Source: Gammaproteobacteria bacterium (GTDB taxonomy: Bacteria; Pseudomonadota; Gammaproteobacteria; DSM-16500). From it: a stretch of DNA of 10,404 nt. Position numbers and translations under genes: made by a program. Under the pieces are notes generated by a model. The model saw nothing but the letters and a program-made list of their open reading frames with translations, was not told the origin of the DNA and did not search any database. The stretch covers positions 1 to 10,404 of the forward strand of contig SCTP01000252.1 in assembly GCA_004322325.1 (NCBI GenBank), given 5' to 3'. The first letter of the stretch is position 1. The number at the start of each line of letters is the position of its first letter. Shown one piece after another: positions 1 through 6,377 of this stretch.

Positions 1-1187
1 GGATAGATTAAAGGAAACTCTGGATTCGTTGGTGGGGCTGGAGGAGAAGGTTCATGATACTTATTTGCGATTTTCTCTAATGTTTCCTTCTTACTCGCTA
101 AATTATTAAGAAATTTTTCATACAGTTTTCCTTCTTGTTTATTATGCAATTTACTCCATGCAAAGACAATTATCTTATCGATTATCCCTAAATTTTCAGG
201 TGCTACCTCCATTTTCTTTAAACATTTCCAGATTCCTTTAAGACCTTTTTCCTTTTCTGAGCCACAAGAAGTTGTTACGGCTGAAAAATAAAAATCAATT
301 GCAGCGGCATCATCAGTTTCTTTAACAGCTTGATCTATTAGGGCAGGGCCATATTTTGCTGAGGTAACAAGGTAATCAAACGCTTCTTTATCATTCGCTT
401 CTTTCGCAAACTTAAAATATTTTTCCATGATTAAAAGCCGTTTTTCATCATCGATTTTCTGATTCGCAAGAAATTGCAAACACGTTTGGCATTCTTCATA
501 CTTTTTCTCTGCTAAAAAAATATCGATAGCGTATAAAGCAATAATATATCGAGAAGCCACATCCCCAATCTGATCAAAATAGTTTTTTATACTGTTTATC
601 AAGTTAATCTTGATTTTTTGATAGTAATCATTTACCTCTTTCAAATTATTTTTAGTTTTCTCCATTTGCGACAAGAGTATATTATAAGCATTCACATACT
701 CCTTCATTGCCTCTTCTGGATTAACATCAACACCTTTACCATGTCGATAACATACAGCTAGTAGATAAGCTACTTCGAGAATAGGTGGGTAACCATCACT
801 CTTATTTATCTTTTCAAGATTTCTTAAATGGTCATATCCTGTTTTAACAAGATCTATTTGACTAGCACTGTCCCAATTACAGCCTTGTAATAATAAGATA
901 ATCTGAAATAACTCCAAATTGACAGGTGATTGCACTGCTCCAAAAATACTTGCTATATTTTCTTCTTTATTCAAAACCTCCTTTTTTTCCATACTAAAAA
1001 TAAGTTCGCGAATAATTCTTCCAAAAAACAACCATCTTCGAGTTTTCTTCTCTTTTTCTTTGGTTTTAGTTCCATATTGCTCTTGTATTAATGGAATATA
1101 TACCTGCTTTACTTCTTGGAGTGATGCATTTTGAATGAGGAAAAAAAAATCATCTTGATCTAGCGTCTCTGCACGCGAATTGCTCAT
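1..1187 (-). CDS. Sel1-like/TPR-like repeat protein, C-terminus cut by window edge
   Basis: An open frame of 395 codons runs leftward from an ATG at 1187 to the window edge with no stop, so the protein is partial. I checked every codon for stops. It begins MSNSRAETLDQDD and is rich in Lys, Glu, Asn and Ile, with predicted helices throughout. Residues about 138-172 (EVAYLLAVCYRHGKGVDV, then NPEEAMKEYVNAY) match the Sel1-like repeat pattern: Ala-x3-Leu-x2-Cys/Tyr, a G-x-G-V turn, and an EEA helix. A second degenerate helical pair lies near 264-290 (KEAFDYLVTSAKYGPALIDQ). The visible end is proline-rich (EPSPPAPPTNPEFPLIY). Sel1-like proteins usually act as protein-protein scaffolds, and in Legionella and Coxiella several affect host interaction; that role here is inference. 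A weak AGGA site lies 10 nt before the ATG. The coding strand is clearly more AT-rich than waaA or hldE. A nine-A run (1141-1149) encodes Phe-Phe-Phe near the N-terminus. Confidence 0.8.
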   Translation of the reverse strand, partial: MSNSRAETLDQDDFFFLIQNASLQEVKQVYIPLIQEQYGTKTKEKEKKTRRWLFFGRIIRELIFSMEKKEVLNKEENIASIFGAVQSPVNLELFQIILLLQGCNWDSASQIDLVKTGYDHLRNLEKINKSDGYPPILEVAYLLAVCYRHGKGVDVNPEEAMKEYVNAYNILLSQMEKTKNNLKEVNDYYQKIKINLINSIKNYFDQIGDVASRYIIALYAIDIFLAEKKYEECQTCLQFLANQKIDDEKRLLIMEKYFKFAKEANDKEAFDYLVTSAKYGPALIDQAVKETDDAAAIDFYFSAVTTSCGSEKEKGLKGIWKCLKKMEVAPENLGIIDKIIVFAWSKLHNKQEGKLYEKFLNNLASKKETLEKIANKYHEPSPPAPPTNPEFPLIY

Positions 1188-1240
1188 AGAAAAAATTTCC
1201 TATAAATAATAAGAAGACAAATAACATGAGATGATGTTAC

Positions 1241-1255
1241 TTAAGAAATATTAAG
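1241..1255 (-). promoter_or_regulatory. PmrA-like tandem CTTAA direct repeat upstream of the Sel1-like gene
   Basis: On the minus strand the sequence reads CTTAATATTTCTTAAG, two CTTAA units with a 10-nt period, about 55-68 bp before the ATG at 1187. The first unit followed by TATT matches the known PmrA half-site form cTTAATatT. Known PmrA boxes use an 11-nt period, so this one is a base short. A weak -10 (TTATTT at 1224-1219) would lie 16 nt downstream, which would place the repeat over the -35 region as expected for an activator. The binding assignment is inference. Confidence 0.35.
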
Positions 1256-1375
1256 CGAATCTTAAACTGCTACTTTTTTGGCTCGTGTAAATAGAGGATA
1301 GCCATTTAAAATCAAACAGTAACAGCAGCACCATGATTAAGAATGGTTGATCGTTTATTGCATAAGCGCCAAGCG

Positions 1376-1393
1376 GCAGGACTTACGTCCCGC
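1376..1393 (-). other. Short GNRA-loop hairpin just downstream of the small minus-strand gene
   Basis: Read on the minus strand, GCGGGAC-GTAA-GTCCTGC forms a 7-bp stem (one G-T pair) with a GTAA tetraloop. It begins 5 nt after the TGA stop (1401-1399) of the small gene. No T-run follows, so it is not a standard rho-independent terminator; an mRNA 3'-end stabiliser or imperfect terminator is possible. The rest of 1188-1398 has no gene that I can support. Confidence 0.4.
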
Positions 1394-1398
1394 GCGCC

Positions 1399-1608
1399 TC
1401 AGAGTAGCATTTTTGCGTATTCAACAATCAAATGCGACCATCGCCGACTAAGAATTACCGCTCTTTCGACATCAATCGCTTGCTGCTCACAATGTTCTAA
1501 TATCTCGGCCATTTGACTGGCTGTGATCAGAATGCGCTGAAGCATGGCGGTTTGACGGCGAGAAAGGTTTAGTTTTGACGATGAATTGGCTAGAATGTCC
1601 TGAGCCAT
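1399..1608 (-). CDS. Small helical protein of unknown function (69 aa)
   Basis: This gene encodes MAQDILANSSSKLNLSRRQT... ending VEYAKMLL. I do not recognise a family. The start is set at the ATG at 1608 because an AAGGAG ribosome site (1620-1615) lies 6 nt before it; an upstream in-frame ATG at 1623 would place that site inside the coding region. The protein is almost wholly helical in composition, with an SRRQTAMLQRIL basic/hydrophobic segment, a central EILEHCEQQAIDVERAV helix and a C-terminal SHLIVEYAKMLL amphipathic end. It has no signal peptide or convincing membrane segment. It points away from the toxin-antitoxin pair, and a stable hairpin (1643-1678) lies in its presumed leader. The good ribosome site supports a real gene, but at this length that is not certain. 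Confidence 0.55.
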   Translation of the reverse strand: MAQDILANSSSKLNLSRRQTAMLQRILITASQMAEILEHCEQQAIDVERAVILSRRWSHLIVEYAKMLL

Positions 1609-1614
1609 ATTAAT

Positions 1615-1620
1615 CTCCTT
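1615..1620 (-). promoter_or_regulatory. Ribosome binding site fixing the start at 1608
   Basis: AAGGAG on the minus strand, 6 nt before the ATG at 1608. It argues against the longer start at 1623, which would be upstream of the site. Confidence 0.6.
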
Positions 1621-1642
1621 CATGTTTAGGTTAATGTGGTTA

Positions 1643-1678
1643 GTGACGGAACCAGGTGTCCTACCACCTGACCGTCAC
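1643..1678. other. Two-segment perfect hairpin in the divergent spacer
   Basis: GTGACGG (1643-1649) pairs with CCGTCAC (1672-1678), and CAGGTG (1653-1658) pairs with CACCTG (1665-1670). This gives 13 Watson-Crick pairs, an asymmetric internal loop (AAC against A) and a 6-nt apical loop. No T-run follows in either direction, so it does not look like a terminator. Transcribed leftward it would sit in the leader of the small gene, 34 nt before its ATG. Transcribed rightward it lies well before the toxin start. It could be a structured leader, a small RNA, or a protein-binding DNA palindrome. Confidence 0.7.
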
Positions 1679-1721
1679 GCTTATTTCAACGCAGATGATT
1701 GGAAAAAGCAACAAGATTTAT

Positions 1722-1737
1722 TTGGTTATCAAACCAA
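1722..1737. promoter_or_regulatory. Inverted repeat TTGGTT-4-AACCAA, candidate operator
   Basis: A perfect 6-bp inverted repeat with a 4-bp spacer (ATCA) lies about 90 bp before the toxin start. Toxin-antitoxin pairs of this kind are usually repressed by the antitoxin binding palindromes upstream of the toxin. The link is inferred from position only. Confidence 0.3.
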
Positions 1738-1801
1738 TACCGTTACACAATATTTCTCCTATAGTTCTAGAAATATTAATAAAAATATGCTAAATTTGGC
1801 A

Positions 1802-1811
1802 TATAATTATA
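1802..1811. promoter_or_regulatory. Palindromic -10 region (TATAATTATA) before the toxin gene
   Basis: TATAAT occurs at 1802-1807 and again at 1808-1813. The first ten bases form a perfect palindrome, so a -10 element and a possible operator coincide. No good -35 sits 16-18 bp upstream. The ribosome site AAGGAG begins at 1814, so transcription starting here would give a very short leader or lose that site. The actual start may be further upstream. Confidence 0.25.
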
Positions 1812-1813
1812 AT

Positions 1814-1819
1814 AAGGAG
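1814..1819 (+). promoter_or_regulatory. Ribosome binding site selecting the GTG start of the toxin
   Basis: AAGGAG stands 6 nt before the GTG at 1826. It is the best ribosome site in this reading frame and selects a protein of normal family length. Confidence 0.65.
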
Positions 1820-1825
1820 AATATA

Positions 1826-2170
1826 GTGAAAAACCTGAAATGGATAGGGGGCAGTAAAAAAGACTTGCTAGCGTTTCCAAAAGAAGTACGACAGGAAATA
1901 GGTTATGCTCTCTATGCTGCTCAGAAAGGAGAAACACATGAATCAGCCAAACCATTTAAAGGACATGGCTCTGGCATTTATGAAATTGTTAGTGATTATG
2001 ACAAAAATGCTTATCGTGCAGTTTACATAGTCAACGTAGGTGAAGCGGTCTATGTACTACATGCTTTTCAAAAAAAATCTAAGCAAGGGATAAAAACGCC
2101 AAAAGAAGAGATAGCTATTATTAGTGAACGGCTAAAAAAACTTAAACTTATGTTAAAAGAAAAGGAGTAA
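1826..2170 (+). CDS. higB: HigB/RelE-superfamily toxin (phage Gp49-like), 114 aa
   Basis: This is the toxin of a type II toxin-antitoxin pair; family members cleave mRNA at the ribosome and stop translation. It reads MKNLKWIGGSKKDLLAFPKE at the N-terminus, followed by EIGYALYAAQKGETHESAKP, a GSGIYEIVSDYD strand, YRAVYIVNVGEAVYVLHAFQ and KKSKQGIKTPKEEI, the typical order of Gp49-like HigB proteins. The HAFQKKSK motif and the basic residues around it are hallmark positions. The start is the GTG at 1826: the frame stays open back to 1622, but the extra 68 residues do not belong to the family and cross the hairpin at 1643-1678. The antitoxin starts 5 nt after the stop, giving the toxin-first order usual for higBA. 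The gene is more AT-rich than neighbouring waaA, suggesting acquisition by transfer. The exact toxin subfamily name is less certain than the role. Confidence 0.87.
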   Translation: MKNLKWIGGSKKDLLAFPKEVRQEIGYALYAAQKGETHESAKPFKGHGSGIYEIVSDYDKNAYRAVYIVNVGEAVYVLHAFQKKSKQGIKTPKEEIAIISERLKKLKLMLKEKE

Positions 2171-2175
2171 TATTT

Positions 2176-2529
2176 ATGAGCAAAAAGATAACTACCGATA
2201 TCGATATAGAAGAATCTAGCGGCAATGTCTTTGCTGATTTAGATTTACCAAAACCTGAAGAATGTCTAGTAAAAGCAGATCTCGCTATTCAGATCAATAA
2301 ATTGATCAAGCAAAGGAAATTAAACCAAACAATGGCCGCTAAATTATTAGGCCTTGATCAACCAAAAATTTCAGCCTTAAGCCGTGGTCGTTTAACTGGG
2401 TTTTCTGTTGAACGGCTTTTTAGATTACTTTCCATTTTGAATCAAGACATAGAAATCGTCATCAAGCCACATCACAATCGTAAAAATCATTCTGCTCCCT
2501 ATATTCACGTTAGATATGCGAATTCTTAA
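2176..2529 (+). CDS. higA: HigA-type XRE-family antitoxin, 117 aa
   Basis: This is the partner antitoxin. It neutralises the upstream toxin by direct binding and normally represses the operon through its helix-turn-helix. The N-terminal SSGNVFADLDLPKPEECLVKADLA segment is typical of the antitoxins paired with Gp49-like toxins. The XRE-type helix-turn-helix spans about residues 36-86, with helix 2 in QTMAAKLLGL and the recognition helix in QPKISALSRG, followed by GFSVERLFRLL and DIEIVIKP. The C-terminal tail HHNRKNHSAPYIHVRYANS goes beyond the usual end after IKP. AAGGAG (2162-2167) lies 8 nt before the ATG and overlaps the last codons of the toxin, so translation is probably coupled. The stop is 5 nt from the stop of convergent waaA, with no terminator between. 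Confidence 0.87.
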   Translation: MSKKITTDIDIEESSGNVFADLDLPKPEECLVKADLAIQINKLIKQRKLNQTMAAKLLGLDQPKISALSRGRLTGFSVERLFRLLSILNQDIEIVIKPHHNRKNHSAPYIHVRYANS

Positions 2530-2534
2530 TTAAG

Positions 2535-3794
2535 CTATGATATTAAACTCTCAACAATCTCTAACTGCCTTACCAAAGCACCACGATTTTTTTCTATTAC
2601 TTCTAACGCACATTGACCCACCTGTTCGCATTGATGTTTATCGTGCATTAATTTATTTAATTCCTGCACCAATGCCTCTACGCCTGCCACCCTCACCATC
2701 GCATGCGCCGCAAGAAATAGCGCACTAATTTCCGCAAAATTAAACATCGATGGCCCAGTCACAATGGGTTTTCCTAACGCCGCCGGTTCCAAGATATTAT
2801 GACCGCCATGTTGAATTAAACTCCCTCCCACAAACGCAACATCGGCTGCTGCGTACATCAACAACAACTCTCCCATCGTATCACCCAGATAAACCGCTGT
2901 TTCCGCCGTGCAACCTTGCTGCTGGCTACGCCTTGCTATCACCATCCCCTGCTGCTGACACAATTTCGCCACCGCATCAAATCGATTAGGATGACGCGGT
3001 ACCAACATTAATAACGCCGCCGGATTTTTTTCCCGCAATTTCTTATGCGCCGCGAGAATCATTTCTTCTTCACCTTCATGCGTACTCGCTGCTATCCAAA
3101 TCCATCTGTCCTTCCCCAACATCGCACGTAACGCATGACTGTTTTCTTTCACCTCGGGTGGCACCGTCAAATCAAACTTAATATTCCCCGTCACCACCAC
3201 CCGCTCTCCTCCCGCCCCCAAAGCAATAAAACGCTCTGCATCGGCTAGCCCATGTGTAGCAATCACACTGATCTGCCGCAACATCTCCCTCACCAATGGC
3301 GCCGCATACCGATACCCCCGCGCGGATTTTTCAGATAAACGCGCATTCAGTAAACAAATCGGGATACGCTTTTCATGGCAAGCAAACACGAGGTTCGGCC
3401 ATAGTTCCGTTTCCATAATAATCGCTACTACCGGGTGCATACATTCGAGAAACCGTTCCATGGCAAAGGGAAAATCATACGGCAGATACGCATGCCTCAC
3501 ACTCTCCCCCAACTCTGCCTTCACCCTTTCCGCCCCCGTGGGTGTCATGGTGGTGATTAAAAAAGAGAACATGGAATATCGATCCCTTAATACCTTCACT
3601 AAGGGAACCGCTGCCGCGACCTCTCCCACTGAAACCGCGTGTATCCAGATACATTTTCCCAAGGTAAAGGTATAACGACCTAATCGCTCTTCCATACGCT
3701 CTCGATAGGCGGGAAAGTGACGGGATCGCCAGTATAAGCGTAGGAATAAAAAGGGAAAAATAAGATAAAGAAAAAAACGATAGAGATAACGCAT
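2535..3794 (-). CDS. waaA: 3-deoxy-D-manno-octulosonic acid (Kdo) transferase
   Basis: WaaA (KdtA, glycosyltransferase family 30) transfers Kdo from CMP-Kdo to the lipid A precursor at the cytoplasmic face of the inner membrane, starting the lipopolysaccharide core. Length is 419 aa, normal for the family. An N-terminal hydrophobic anchor (residues about 4-21) is followed by HAVSVGEV (52-59), whose Glu58 is the expected catalytic base, then METELWPN (127-134), AASTHEGEE (235-243), VPRHPNR (265-271), GDTMGEL (304-310) and GGHNILEPA (330-338), which shape the CMP-Kdo site. All key motifs are intact. Whether it adds one or two Kdo residues cannot be read from the sequence. It is divergent from hldE across a 130-bp spacer, so two inner-core genes share a control region. 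No strong ribosome site is visible before the ATG at 3794. Confidence 0.96.
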   Translation of the reverse strand: MRYLYRFFLYLIFPFLFLRLYWRSRHFPAYRERMEERLGRYTFTLGKCIWIHAVSVGEVAAAVPLVKVLRDRYSMFSFLITTMTPTGAERVKAELGESVRHAYLPYDFPFAMERFLECMHPVVAIIMETELWPNLVFACHEKRIPICLLNARLSEKSARGYRYAAPLVREMLRQISVIATHGLADAERFIALGAGGERVVVTGNIKFDLTVPPEVKENSHALRAMLGKDRWIWIAASTHEGEEEMILAAHKKLREKNPAALLMLVPRHPNRFDAVAKLCQQQGMVIARRSQQQGCTAETAVYLGDTMGELLLMYAAADVAFVGGSLIQHGGHNILEPAALGKPIVTGPSMFNFAEISALFLAAHAMVRVAGVEALVQELNKLMHDKHQCEQVGQCALEVIEKNRGALVRQLEIVESLIS

Positions 3795-3858
3795 GGATAA
3801 TAGTTTCTCATTTGTATCGAATTTAAGGATGAAACATCCTGCAAGATAATCGCTTTAT

Positions 3859-3888
3859 TTGCAAGATCAAAATTCAAAATGATAGAAT
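3859..3888 (+). promoter_or_regulatory. Candidate sigma-70 promoter for hldE-gmk
   Basis: TTGCAA (3859-3864) and TAGAAT (3883-3888) are 18 bp apart, with a predicted start near 3895, about 30 nt before the hldE ATG. The -10 has one mismatch to consensus and the -35 has two. GCAAGAT occurs twice here (3841-3847 and 3861-3867), exactly 20 bp apart on one DNA face, and could be a regulator site. Confidence 0.35.
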
Positions 3889-3924
3889 TGCGCAATTTTA
3901 TTGCTAATATTGATTTAGGCCCTT

Positions 3925-5361
3925 ATGCCATATCCGTTACCCAAAACGTTACCCCCTTTCGCCAACGCCTCTATCTTAGTGGTGGGCGATATCATGCTAG
4001 ACCGCTATTGGTTTGGCGATACGTCCCGTATTTCACCGGAAGCACCGGTACAAGTGGTCAAAATCCGCAGTACGGATAATCGACCAGGCGGCGCTGGTAA
4101 TGTGGCGCTTAATATTGCTGCCGTCGGGGCAGAGGTCACCTTGCTTGGGATCACCGGTCAGGATGAAGCAGCTCATGCCCTCGGCGAACAACTAGCCGCC
4201 GCTTCAGTGAAACATGATCTTTGCATGGTGAAGAATCTTCCTACCATTATCAAACTCCGTGTCATTAGTCGTCATCAGCAATTGGTACGGCTCGATTTTG
4301 AAGAAAAACTGGCCGGCGCAGAGAATGAGCTCTTAATCGAACGCTATAAAAAGCATTTATCACACGCCAATCTAGTGATCTTATCGGATTATCAAAAAGG
4401 CACCTTGGCTGACCCACAACGTTTCATTCAACTCGCTCGTCAAGCTAACATCCCCGTCTTAGTCGACCCGAAAGGAACTGATTTTAGTATTTATCGGCAA
4501 GCCAATATTATCACCCCGAATTTTAAAGAATTTGAAGCGGTCGTGGGTCCCTGTCATCACGAGCAAGAGATTCTAGCGAAAGGCCAAGCTTTGCTCGCTC
4601 AGTATCAAATCGATGCGCTACTCATCACGCGCGGTGAAGATGGCATGACGCTGATTGAGCCACACTCTTCCACCCACTTGCCCGCCTACGCGCGTGAAGT
4701 CTTCGATGTCACCGGAGCAGGCGATACGGTAATTGGCCTATTGGGCGCCTCGGTCGCGACAGGCATGGAACTGCTTCCTGCCACCGCTTTGGCCAACTTA
4801 GCTGCCAGCTTAACGGTGGCAAAACTGGGAGCGGCCACGGTGAGCGTGCCTGAGCTGCAAGCAGCCTTAACCGGCAAAACCAATTTTGCGATGGGAATCG
4901 TGAATGAAGAGCAATTGCTGCAAGCCATGAATGGGTTACGAGCGCAAGGTAAAAAAATCGTCTTCACCAATGGCTGTTATGACATTCTTCACGCTGGCCA
5001 CGTGGCTTATCTTCAACAAGCCAAACAGTTGGGTGATTTTCTCATTGTGGCGGTGAATGCCGATGAATCAGTCCGCAAGTTAAAAGGCCCTGAGCGGCCG
5101 ATTAACCACCTCGAACACCGCATGATCGTACTCGCGGGTTTAGGCGTCGTCGACTGGGTCGTGCCGTTTGCGGATGACACCCCTGAGCGCTTATTACGGC
5201 TGCTGCAGCCTGATTTTCTCGTCAAAGGTGGCGATTATCAAACCGATCAAATCGTCGGTGCAGATATCGTACGTGCCTATGGCGGCGAAGTACGCCGTAT
5301 CATGAGCCCTGATGTAACACTATCGAGCACCGCTATCATTAACCGAATACAAAATGGATAA
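3925..5361 (+). CDS. hldE: Bifunctional heptose 7-phosphate kinase / heptose 1-phosphate adenylyltransferase
   Basis: HldE (RfaE) carries out two steps toward ADP-L-glycero-D-manno-heptose for the lipopolysaccharide inner core: phosphorylation of D-glycero-D-manno-heptose 7-phosphate, then adenylyl transfer to the 1-phosphate. Both domains are present. The PfkB-type kinase covers about 1-315, with GDIMLDRYWFGD near 21-32, GGAGNVALN at 55-63, DPKG at 181-184 and DVTGAGDTV at 261-269, where Asp267 is the expected catalytic base. The cytidylyltransferase-like domain covers about 343-478, with FTNGCYDILHAGH (347-359, HxGH nucleotide site), KGPERP and VKGGDY (433-438), ending LSSTAIINRI. The 478-aa length fits the fused enterobacterial-type enzyme. 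The start at 3925 is the only in-frame start that keeps the N-terminal strand; its ribosome site is weak. gmk starts 3 nt after the stop, so the two are cotranscribed. Confidence 0.96.
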   Translation: MPYPLPKTLPPFANASILVVGDIMLDRYWFGDTSRISPEAPVQVVKIRSTDNRPGGAGNVALNIAAVGAEVTLLGITGQDEAAHALGEQLAAASVKHDLCMVKNLPTIIKLRVISRHQQLVRLDFEEKLAGAENELLIERYKKHLSHANLVILSDYQKGTLADPQRFIQLARQANIPVLVDPKGTDFSIYRQANIITPNFKEFEAVVGPCHHEQEILAKGQALLAQYQIDALLITRGEDGMTLIEPHSSTHLPAYAREVFDVTGAGDTVIGLLGASVATGMELLPATALANLAASLTVAKLGAATVSVPELQAALTGKTNFAMGIVNEEQLLQAMNGLRAQGKKIVFTNGCYDILHAGHVAYLQQAKQLGDFLIVAVNADESVRKLKGPERPINHLEHRMIVLAGLGVVDWVVPFADDTPERLLRLLQPDFLVKGGDYQTDQIVGADIVRAYGGEVRRIMSPDVTLSSTAIINRIQNG

Positions 5362-5364
5362 CCA

Positions 5365-5982
5365 ATGGACTTAGGTAACCTTTACGTTATTGCTGCCCCT
5401 TCTGGCACAGGTAAAACGACACTCGTGAAAGCCCTCGTTGACTCGCTGCCGCACATCACCGTCTCCATTTCACATACCACGCGCAGCAAACGGCCGAGTG
5501 AAATGCACGGGGTCAATTATTACTTCATTGAGAAAGCCGAGTTTGAACGCATGATCACCCGAGGGGAATTTCTCGAGCACGCTGTGATTTTCGATCATTA
5601 CTACGGCACATCGCGAGAATGGGTGCAAGAAACATTGGAGAAGGGAGTCGATGTCATCCTAGAAATCGATTGGCAAGGCCATCAGCAAATCCGCTCACTG
5701 TTTCCGGATGCCATTAGTATTTTCATCTTACCCCCCTCGGTAGAAGGCCTAAGAGAGCGGCTGGTCAAACGTAATCAAGACCGGCCAGACATCATTCAAC
5801 GCCGCCTGGCTGATGCCAAAGAAACGCTTTCGCATGTCCACGAATTTGACTATGTGGTGGTTAATGACGATTTCATGCAAGCATTGCACGATCTTCAAAT
5901 CATTGTTGAAGCAGGGCGTCTGCTAGGCTCCCGTCAAACGGCCAAGTTTGCTAATATTATTGAGAATTTTGAGAGAATGTAG
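5365..5982 (+). CDS. gmk: Guanylate kinase
   Basis: Gmk converts GMP plus ATP to GDP plus ADP in the cytosol, feeding GTP, dGTP and (p)ppGpp pools. At 205 aa it is full length. The P-loop APSGTGKTT is at 11-19, the GMP-binding SHTTRSKRPSE at 36-46, GTSRE at 81-85 and LEIDWQG at 99-105. The arginine-rich lid RLVKRNQDRPDIIQRRL follows, then the conserved YVVVNDDF. Only 3 nt separate it from hldE, so translation is likely coupled. A 12-bp perfect inverted repeat runs through its last codons and stop, which may end or attenuate part of the transcript before rpoZ. Confidence 0.96.
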   Translation: MDLGNLYVIAAPSGTGKTTLVKALVDSLPHITVSISHTTRSKRPSEMHGVNYYFIEKAEFERMITRGEFLEHAVIFDHYYGTSREWVQETLEKGVDVILEIDWQGHQQIRSLFPDAISIFILPPSVEGLRERLVKRNQDRPDIIQRRLADAKETLSHVHEFDYVVVNDDFMQALHDLQIIVEAGRLLGSRQTAKFANIIENFERM

Positions 5983-5998
5983 CCGTTTCTCTCAAAAT
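5966..5998. repeat. 12-bp perfect inverted repeat across the gmk stop codon
   Basis: ATTTTGAGAGAA (5966-5977) is the exact reverse complement of TTCTCTCAAAAT (5987-5998), with a 9-nt loop that contains the gmk TAG. No T-run follows in either direction, so it is not a standard terminator. A TATGAT box, a possible rpoZ -10, begins 5 nt later at 6003. The repeat could bind a regulator, stall or protect mRNA ends, or lower readthrough into rpoZ. Confidence 0.75.
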
Positions 5999-6049
5999 CC
6001 TGTATGATCCCGACCTCAAGATTAACCATTTAGTTTAAAGGTATATCCC

Positions 6050-6370
6050 ATGGCGCGAGTGACTGTTGAAGATTGCTTAAGAAACGTAAAAAACCGATTT
6101 GAATTAGTCTTGTTGGCTTCTAAGCGGGCACGGCAGTTAATGCGTGGCAAAGAAGCAAAAGTCGATTGGGATAATGATAAACCTACCGTAGTAGCTTTAC
6201 GCGAAATTGCGGCTGGCTATACTGATTTTACGCATCACCCCGAAGAGCACGAAGAAAAGCCAGCTCCTGTCGTTGCATTGACGATTATAGAAGAAGAAAA
6301 ACAGGAAATTTCGCCCACCGGGACAGATATGGACGCAGAATCCCCCAGCCCAGATAGCGAAGAAGTGTAA
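6050..6370 (+). CDS. rpoZ: RNA polymerase omega subunit
   Basis: Omega helps fold and hold the beta-prime subunit in RNA polymerase and takes part in the ppGpp site. The conserved core [40 protein letters not shown] and [15 protein letters not shown] is intact over residues 1-75. After about residue 76 comes an acidic, low-complexity tail rich in Glu, Pro and Ser (to DSEEV). The total is 106 aa, somewhat longer than the about 91 aa of E. coli omega. The spacer from gmk is 67 nt and contains an inverted repeat and a TATGAT box (6003-6008) without a good -35, so a separate promoter is possible but weak. The usual downstream spoT is absent. Confidence 0.95.
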   Translation: MARVTVEDCLRNVKNRFELVLLASKRARQLMRGKEAKVDWDNDKPTVVALREIAAGYTDFTHHPEEHEEKPAPVVALTIIEEEKQEISPTGTDMDAESPSPDSEEV

Positions 6371-6377
6371 CCATTCT

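Noticed and set aside
919..1134. 71-codon plus-strand frame
   Set aside because: It is the antisense of the long Sel1-like reading frame and shows no ribosome site or protein-like pattern.
1376..1393. GNRA-loop hairpin as a rho-independent terminator
   Set aside because: There is no T-run after the stem, so it is kept only as a hairpin.
1622..1825. 68-residue N-terminal extension of the toxin reading frame
   Set aside because: The frame is open, but the extension crosses the perfect hairpin, has no ribosome site before its ATG, and is not part of the toxin family. The AAGGAG-GTG start at 1826 gives the normal length.
3680..3895. 71-codon minus-strand frame with a signal-peptide-like hydrophobic stretch
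   Set aside because: Most of it overlaps the N-terminal coding region of waaA in another frame. The hydrophobic part arises from the AT-rich anchor region, and there is no ribosome site.
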